Origin: Macrotrachela quadricornifera
Taxonomy: Eukaryota; Rotifera; Eurotatoria; Philodinida; Philodinidae
Direction: 5' to 3'
Length of the DNA stretch: 64,000 nt
NCBI GenBank assembly: GCA_022393335.1
Contig: JAJEKB010019994.1
Location: forward strand, 310,571-374,570
Under the pieces are notes generated by a model, which saw only the letters and a program-made list of their open reading frames with translations, was not told the origin of the DNA and ran no database searches. Every line of letters starts with the position of its first letter. Position 1 is the first letter of the stretch. Both the position numbers and the translations under genes were made by a program. Positions 57,620 to 64,000 of this stretch are shown here, piece by piece.

Positions 57620-58171
57620 CACATTCGAGGCGATTTGGTTTTAATAGAGAATAGCTCTAATAAATCCACTTTCCTGTCTATTCTTCTGTCAACAAATGCA
57701 CTCCTTGGCCTTTTCATTCTATGCTGGCTCGTTATTTCCATTTTTCTGTTTGTAACATCATATGGACAGTTACTTTTCTCTACGAACTGGATAATTTAAG
57801 TTCAAACCTAGTGTAAGACAAAAATCAACAAGCTGCACGAAGCGCAAGCTCGCTGATCACAAGCTCGAAGCAAAGGAAGGATCTGCGCAAGTTGTTCAAA
57901 ACTCCGTACTAGCTGTTACGAGAAAAACAGGGAACAACAATAAAGGGAGCAAAAACTTTGTTTTGATTGTAACAAATTTTTTTGTCATGATTGTTTCAAT
58001 GAGAAGCATCATGCTATGCAATACATGATTTCAAAAATACTGAAAGCAGAGCAGATGACACATTACATGTAACCTCTCACCTAAGGATAAACGAGAAAAG
58101 AGTGTTTTTCGATTATGTATCTTGTTAAAATATAGTGGGGTTCACCGGTGAACTCAATTGCCTCGAATGTG
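57620..58171. mobile_element. Internally deleted piggyBac-like element, 552 bp
   Basis: The left end CACATTCGAGGCGATTTGG and the right end CAATTGCCTCGAATGTG are inverted. They are bordered by TTAG (57616-57619, one change from TTAA) and TTAA (58172-58175). The interior keeps only the transposase C-terminal part in plus orientation. Confidence 0.7.
57840..58030 (+). pseudogene. piggyBac-like transposase Cys-rich tail, broken
   Basis: Words RKLADHKLEAKE and, after a frame change, CYEKNREQQ, a stop codon, then LCFDCNKFFCHDCFNEKHH. The first two match the fragment at 49604-49915; the last is a Cys/His finger. There is at least one frameshift and one stop. Confidence 0.65.
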
Positions 58172-58263
58172 TTAATTTCAGTCATTTTTTTTATTTAAAA
58201 ACCTTCCAGAAAATCAGATATTCATCAAAACTTTTCCTTCATCGAGGATCGCTTTAAATGGTC

Positions 58264-58283
58264 TCTGCGCGCGCGCGCGCAGT
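58264..58283. repeat. (GC)n microsatellite
   Basis: CTGCGCGCGCGCGCGCAG, a self-complementary GC tract in otherwise AT-rich DNA. Confidence 0.9.
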
Positions 58284-58609
58284 TTCATTTTTGGAAAACA
58301 AGTCAAGCCCATCTCCACGTGGTGTTTCTGGGGTAACGCTAACAGGCCTCTGGAATCAAACAGATGGAATTAGTCTAGTACAGTGAACGATAGGAAAATA
58401 AAAGCATCATTTCCGTGGCAGACGAGATGAAATTCAAAATTTATTTAACGTTGAATATTACAAACATACTTAAGAAGAAACGCATAACATAATGAATTAT
58501 TCGATACGAAAGTATTCCTTTACATGCTAAGCACGGCCTACAACATGTCACACCATTAATAAGACACAAAACGACATTGTTTAAACCAAGGAGGAAAAAG
58601 CGATTTATT

Positions 58610-58765
58610 ATTTAGTGATTTAAAATGAGTTAGGGTGACTTTTTTGATTTAAAATGAGTTAAGGTGATTTTATTGATTTAAATTGAGTTAAGGTGATTTT
58701 TGTGATTTAAAATGAGTTAGGGTGATTTTTGTGATTTAAAATGAGTTAAGGTGATTTAAAACTCA
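58610..58765 (+). repeat. Subterminal tandem repeat, ~29-bp units
   Basis: Five units of TGATTTAAAATGAGTTARGGTGATTTTT. The right subterminal zone at 63790-63880 holds shorter TGATTTAAA words in the same orientation. Confidence 0.85.
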
Positions 58766-58974
58766 TGTAAATCAAGCTCCAGAAGAGGACTTTACGGTGA
58801 TATAAGATTACTGTTTCTCTAGAAATATGCATGGATCATATAAATGCTCGTACTAATTTTTTATCCAGCTAGTCTATCAAGTAATTATTGAAAGAACCGG
58901 TTAGTCGATACATGTGAAAACTTAGGGATCCACAGATACACAAGCCATAAATTTTAGTTTATTTAATGCATGTA

Positions 58975-58977
<3 letters not shown>

Positions 58978-59004
<27 letters not shown>
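58978..59004. repeat. (TA)n microsatellite
   Basis: About thirteen TA units. Confidence 0.9.
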
Positions 59005-59010
<6 letters not shown>

Positions 59011-59209
59011 GTTCAGAACAAAATATTTAGAATGAAATCTTCTTCTGCATTTTGAGTTACAACTTAGCTAAGGATACATGTATTATTATCGTAAGATGAG
59101 CTGAATGTTAGTTGACTACGTTAATTAGAGAAATAGAAAAATGGAATGATCATTCTTTTTATTATACATATACATTGTATATATGTAGAAAACAAACGAT
59201 ATAGAAAAT

Positions 59210-62200
59210 TTATTTCTTTTGAACTCTAATTGATCGATCAGAAGATAAAGTAGGTTTTGTTTTGGAAAAATACCAGTTTGCAGCTTGTTTGTGCATGAAT
59301 TTCTTTTGTCCATTCACTTCAATAGGAAAGAACGATGCATTTTGATGGCTGTAGATAGAGTCAAAGATGCGCATTCCACGAAATGTCGAATTCGACACAT
59401 CAGGAAGAACATCAGCATTTGATTCATCACTGGATATTGATCCGTCATAATCATCAATATTATTATTTCTACCAGACTGCTTCTGGCTCAAATATTCTTC
59501 ATAATCATTGTCATCTTCTTGTTTACTATTATTCGATTGATAATCTTTCTGGCTAAAAGTTTTACACTGTGATCTTGTTAACTTTTGAAATGCTAAACGA
59601 TTCACTTGTTCAAAAGATATAGTTATACCGTTCGGATTGAGAATCGACAAATTACAACCTGAAAGAATTTGACAAGCTTGAACATAAGCACTAAAAACCG
59701 TATCTTGGATTAGTTTCTCTGTGATCGTGGTCGTCGTATTCATTGCAGGTACTTGATGTTTTTGTTGTGAATGTTTGTGGTGTTTAGGAAAGATAAGATT
59801 GTTATTGTTAGAATCAGATGAAGATTTAATAGCTTGAAGAGCAGCTAGCTTCTCGACACGCTGAAGAAATTCATTAACGGAAAAGTTCACAACAGATGAG
59901 AATGGACCAGACATTGATCGCGTCGCTCGAAAAGTTTGTTCGCATATCTGCGAATTAAATAACGACACATTTAGAGCTTCATCAGTTATAATTTGCTCTG
60001 CTACAAGTACTACAAGGTATGTCAAGCTGTGAACATTTAGTTCAAGTGAGAAAAGAGCCGGCATGGTTATGAACAAGCCTGATTTAGAAATAGGTGGCAT
60101 GGAATTGGATGGTAACAAATGTGACATTATTTCATCTAAATCGGCATAAGTTGTGATTTCCGCCCATGAAGACCAGAGACGAACTATAAAGACAGCGGTC
60201 CACGAATAGCATAAACGATCAATAACAGTGGTGTGTTTTTCGACGAATGCCAAACGAGCAAATCGAATAATCTATCAAATTTAAATAGAAAGTAATTAAG
60301 CATTCCATAGAACTTGATAAAGAATCAAAGCTGCAGCCTTACGATAATTTAGGATTACACTTAGAAAAAGATTTCGCCATACTTCTGTTTTTTATACTGA
60401 ATCAAAGATGTAAAACCGAATTAAATTGTTTCTCGTGAATTATATGAATACAGAAATGAAAGAAATATTACTTGGAAATAGGCTTGTAATGCTTCAGAAT
60501 TTGAAATTTTTTTAAGAGAAGTAAGAACAGCATCACTTGATATCTTTTCGCAAGAGGAGTAGTTTTTTTTATCATTTTGCAGGACATCTGATGCTGTTAA
60601 AGCATGATTGAGCTTTGAATAGTTGTTAATCAATTCCATAAGATAATCGACACTTGCATATTTTTCTCCCATTAATAGTGTAATTGTTGGATCTAAAAGA
60701 CGATTGCGCAGCTTGGTGCATATATGCACACCATCTTGAAAACAAACAAAAAGCTGTCGTGGTTTTAGAAAAAACCATGAACTATTCTAAATAGTAGAAA
60801 AAGAAAAATATCAAAGAGTTCATTAAAATATTAAAACGTGAGCTTTTAAGTCGCATAGAAAAGCTGGATTCGTTTTTTAAAAGTTTGATTTAAAAAATGT
60901 CATTTATACGTAACACAGAGATAGGAAAAAATTCAGTTATGAAATATCTATTCCATTTTTAAACGATCTTATTCACTCAGATAATACTACTAACTGAAGC
61001 TATCAGCTATTCAACAATTCTAATATTTCAGAGTATTCTGCATATTTTTGCTCAAACACCTGTGTCTGCTGTTTCTAAGTAGAAGGATTTTCATCAGTAA
61101 ATAGAATTAGCATATAAATGGAGGTGTTTTTCGACAAGTTGACAAAATACTTCATCTCTATACTTAGTTAAACCCATCTAATACAAGGAACCATTAGATC
61201 AAGGCTATTCAGTTAACTCCAGGTATTTGCTATTGCACGAAAGGTCTCATTAATGTTCGAAGTTTATAAACGTTTGAGGCCTTTTTACCACTCAAATAAT
61301 TGCGATATTAATTTTTTTCTAAGCATTTTCAATAAAATCAACGTATAGCTTTTAACTTAAACGTTATAATAGTGTACTGACCTTCAAAAATGAAATTTCG
61401 AAATGATGTGGATTTTCTTCAAATTGCATTACTGATTTTGAAAAAAATCCCATTGCATTGCGCATTGCATTTAAGCTTCTCGAATCACAATCCGTTGAAA
61501 ATCCTAGTACTCTTATATTTCTCTTCAGACATGAATCAAATACTTTGAACCATCTTTTTAGAATGTCTTGAGCGGTATACTTGCTATCTGTACCATAAGC
61601 CGAAAGAATAAATGATGGTGGTGAAGTTTGACTTGGAGGACATAACGGTTGTACAACATGTACGTTGAGAAGAGACGCTTTATCCACCTGATTATACCAC
61701 ATTTCAAGGTCAGCTAATCGATCAGTAGAGAAATATCGTGTTGATGGAAATCCATCTGTAAGTGGAAGCGCGAATCCTGTAAAGCAGTTTGAATGAACAT
61801 CATAATGAATTTTTTGTACGACACCAGTACAATCTTCTCCCACGGATGCGTATGTGCATTTAAACGAATCCATGTAACAGTTAAGACGATCAAAGTAGAA
61901 TTCACCTTCAATATATTCATTTTTTGAAAACCTAATGATTGTTCGAAGGCTGGGTAAACTAGGTATAGATCCTGGAATGTTAATTCGTACGAATTCATAT
62001 GCAGTTCTTCCTCCTAGAATATAAAGACATGTGGCAAAGTCTTTCACGGATTGTTGGTAACGAAAGCAACTTTTTGTGCGTGTTAAGTTCGATACCATGT
62101 TTGAAATAAAATCCAAAAGAAATTTAGAGAATAAGTTTGATTCGAAGCAATGTATAAGATCAATCAAAAACGGATATCGTTGAACTAGATCAGAAGATAT

Positions 62201-63123
62201 TGTCAGACACTTGGTAGTCGATGCAGAATTAGTAGATGGTAGAAGAGAACGAAGTGTATGAATCAGAGATGTCCATCGCGGCGCTGCCGCTGCCGCTACC
62301 GCTGCCGCGCCGCTGCCGCCGTGGCGGTCGCGGCAGCGGCAGCGGCAGAGTTTTTACAAAAACCATCGCGGCGCGGCAGCGGCGCGGTAGCAATTTTAAT
62401 AATACCGTCGCGGCGCGGTGCGGCAGCGGTTAGTTTTTTAACGACGCGTCGCGGCAGCGGCGCGGTAGCGGCAGCTTTTCTAGAAAAAAATTTGAAAAAC
62501 TCATGAATTTACAGTTAATCTCGACATTGATGTCTGCTGCACTATAAGACTTGACGAACCTGAGTGATTAGCGACAGTAGCTCTAGTTTAAACCAGTCAC
62601 AGCCTTGAAAATCAAGAGATTTTTAAAAATACCATCGCGGCAGCGGCGCGGTAGCGGCAAGCTTTTTTAGTGCCACGTCGCGGCGCGGCGCGGCAGCGGT
62701 AAGCTTTTTTAACACCGCGTCGCGGCAGCGGCGCGGTAGCTCTTTTTTGACTATCATCGCGTCGCGGTAGCTTTTTGTTGATTATCGTCGCGGCGCGGCA
62801 GCGGCAGACTCTCAGCCGCGATGGACATCTCTGGTATGAATAAATTTGTCAAGTTTCAAACGAATTTCTGGCATAACGAAGAATGAATAATTGCCAAATT
62901 CATCTTTACATGGAAAACCTAGTATTTGTTTGAGCGTTGCAGTTTGATCAGATTCGAAATAAAGAATGGAAAAGATGTCATCGATTTCAAGTAAATCCAT
63001 TGAGGTATCAATTAACTGAAATTTAAGTAATTCTACTGCTTCCATACCACAGAATTGTTGAACGATGCTGTATAATGAATCTCCAGAAAGCGAAAGAGAA
63101 TTAGCTGGAAGAGGAAAAGTCAT
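59210..63123 (-). CDS. Multi-exon transposase-like protein, split by a MITE
   Basis: Minus-strand exons: 63123-62834, then 62255-61382 (the MITE and one target-duplication copy at 62833-62256 lie between), then 60786-60472, then 60271-59210. Introns are 61381-60787 (GTCAGT...TTTAG) and 60471-60272 (GTAATA...GATAG), both phase 0. An acceptor-like TTTTAG directly precedes the ATG at 63123, so a 5' exon may exist. Conserved-looking blocks are GEDCTGVVQKIHYD, LSAYGTDSKYTAQDIL, VLGFSTDCDSRSLNAMR, DGVHICTKLRNRLL and SQICEQTFRATRSMSG. Asp in GED, Asp in STDCD and Glu in CEQTF are candidate DDE residues by spacing and context (inference). The C-terminus is acidic then basic (EDDNDYEEYL; RSIRVQKK). 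The position inside TIRs suggests it is the element's transposase. Confidence 0.65.
60787..61381 (-). other. Intron of the transposase-like gene (595 nt)
   Basis: The minus-strand donor is TTGAAG|GTCAGTAC and the acceptor is TTTCTACTATTTAG|AATAG. Both sides keep phase 0 and join SFLK to NSSWFFLKPRQ. No other feature is seen inside. Confidence 0.65.
62264..62833. mobile_element. GC-rich hAT-like MITE inserted in an exon, 570 bp
   Basis: Perfect 19-bp ends, CAGAGATGTCCATCGCGGC and its complement, are flanked by identical 8-bp duplications GTATGAAT (62256-62263 and 62834-62841). The interior is dominated by GCGGCAGCGGC / CGCGGCGCGG runs, separated by AT-rich patches, in strong contrast with the AT-rich surroundings. 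Reading frames inside (Arg/Ala/Gly-rich) are by-products of the repeat. Removal of the element plus one GTATGAAT leaves the host reading frame open. Confidence 0.9.
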
Positions 63124-63897
63124 CTAAAATTTAAATTAATCAAAGAAAATATAATAAATAACAAGAGAATCGATCAAGAACGCATGTAATATATTTTGAG
63201 AAGATCAGTGCCATATAGTAATTATTTGCTTATATTATAATCATTTTAACAGATGAAAATGCTGGATAGTTGAACCGCAACAAATTAATCTATGACGTTA
63301 TAAAACTCATTATCTTCCGACTTAATCAATCATTGCTAAATGAAAAGAGTTTTTATAAACGATTTACTTTTTCAATTTTTTATTTTCTTAAATAGTATTG
63401 TTTGTACGTAGAATACAATAGTCCGTGTATAGAATGAAAAGACAAATAAAAGACGTATCGAAATAGAATAACGATGAGATGAAAATGAACATATGACAAC
63501 GAACCGAGAAAAAGAGAATATCTTTTCTCTCTATTTCTCCGTCTTACTGATAATAACAAATCGAACAAAATTCTTTTGCGTTCTGTCTTATTAGATTTCA
63601 AATAGAAGGACAAAACGACATTATATATCAAAATACTCTACGACTGTAGAAGGCACATGTTTGTCATAAAATCAAATCGAAAAAATTGTTAGTTTTGCTC
63701 TACAATACTACACGAGCATCCAATAACGTATATAACCGTGGCATGTTTTGACTGTGCTAGTTGCAGTAATAATTTCGCAAAGTTTTTGTAATGAGTTGAA
63801 ATGATTTTAAAATGATTTATATGATTTAAATGATTTAGATGATTTAAAGTGATTTATTTGATTTTTGTCTGATTTAAATCCGCTTTTTCCCCCTTGA
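63124..63897. other. 5' flank of the transposase-like gene
   Basis: AT-rich. The minus-strand frame 63380-63631 has no motif. The promoter and perhaps a first exon should lie here. It ends in subterminal repeats and the right inverted end. Confidence 0.4.
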
Positions 63898-64000
63898 TTA
63901 ATATTCTTATTAGTATTTTTTATCATTTTTATTTTCTATTGATTGATAATATTTTTTATTGATAGTGGAAATGAATTAGTAAATAATGTTAATGTTAGAC

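Larger units (their letters stand above)
58585..63897 (-). mobile_element. Candidate complete 5.3-kb TTAA-flanked DNA transposon
   Basis: The left end (A)CCAAGGAGGAAAAAGCGATTTA at 58585 and the right end TAAATCCGCTTTTTCCCCCTTGA, ending at 63897, are imperfect inverted repeats (core CAAGGRGGAAAAAGCG). TTAA stands directly outside both (58581-58584 and 63898-63901). Both subterminal zones are rich in TGATTTAAA/ATGAGTT words. One multi-exon gene (59210-63123, minus) fills the element. A 570-bp MITE has inserted at 62264-62833, so the original length was about 4.7 kb. TTAA targets occur in piggyBac and Kolobok elements, but the protein does not look like piggyBac. Confidence 0.6.

Noticed and set aside
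58610..58765. Telomere-like repeat because of TTAGGG words
   Set aside because: TTAGGG occurs only as a variant of TTAAGGTGA within a 29-bp subterminal repeat of the transposon.
62236..62506. Arg/Ala/Gly-rich frames
   Set aside because: Products of the GCGGCAGC repeat inside the MITE at 62264-62833.

Overview
The window looks like an accessory, repeat-rich stretch of a small invertebrate genome, most probably a bdelloid rotifer. That assignment is inference. It rests on AT-rich sequence, very short GT-AG introns (about 47-90 nt, one of about 240 nt), two ADP-ribosyltransferase/TPR proteins, a decayed Helitron, many piggyBac-like and hAT-like relics, and a CAP and an FMO gene. There are three N gaps (18675-19074, 30469-30868, 42229-42238).

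Layout. 1-279: 3' tail of a non-LTR retrotransposon. 1251-2021: secreted PAN/CAP protein. 3027-4675: two-exon flavin monooxygenase-like gene. 4903-5897: foldback elements. About 6250-9718: dead Helitron (Rep plus PIF1-like helicase, with a recognisable 3' hairpin and CTAG end). 10172-13069: intact ART+TPR gene. 13-18.5 kb: gene-poor, with piggyBac-type MITEs and foldback or minisatellite DNA. 19602-20093: four-helix membrane protein. 21.3-23.2 kb: cluster of three tRNA-Arg genes in alternating orientation plus a decayed copy. 25874-28228 (-): second ART protein, with seven exact 42-residue TPRs but without the catalytic ExE segment. 29258-29834: piggyBac relic. 30932-33410: 172-bp tandem repeat split by a 1.4-kb hAT-like element with an 8-bp target duplication. 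34355-43530: about 52 copies of a 176-bp satellite built from two palindromes. 44.9-49.9 kb: foldback elements, a 1.23-kb hAT-like element and a piggyBac C-terminal relic. 51039-53048: three-MAM-domain surface protein. 54691-57424: helical secreted-protein family (one decayed piece and one nearly complete gene with an in-frame stop). 57620-58171: another piggyBac relic. 58585-63897: a candidate complete 5.3-kb DNA transposon.

The strongest new signal is the last element. TTAA-flanked, imperfect terminal inverted repeats enclose a four-exon minus-strand gene with transposase-like features. A 570-bp GC-rich MITE, with an exact 8-bp target duplication, sits inside one of its exons. Removing the insert and one duplication copy leaves the reading frame open across the site.

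The genes show no operon-like cooperation. What links the region is turnover of mobile DNA around a few lineage-specific, probably surface, defence or signalling genes (ART/TPR, CAP, MAM, helical secreted protein). All calls come from reading the sequence; no database search was possible.
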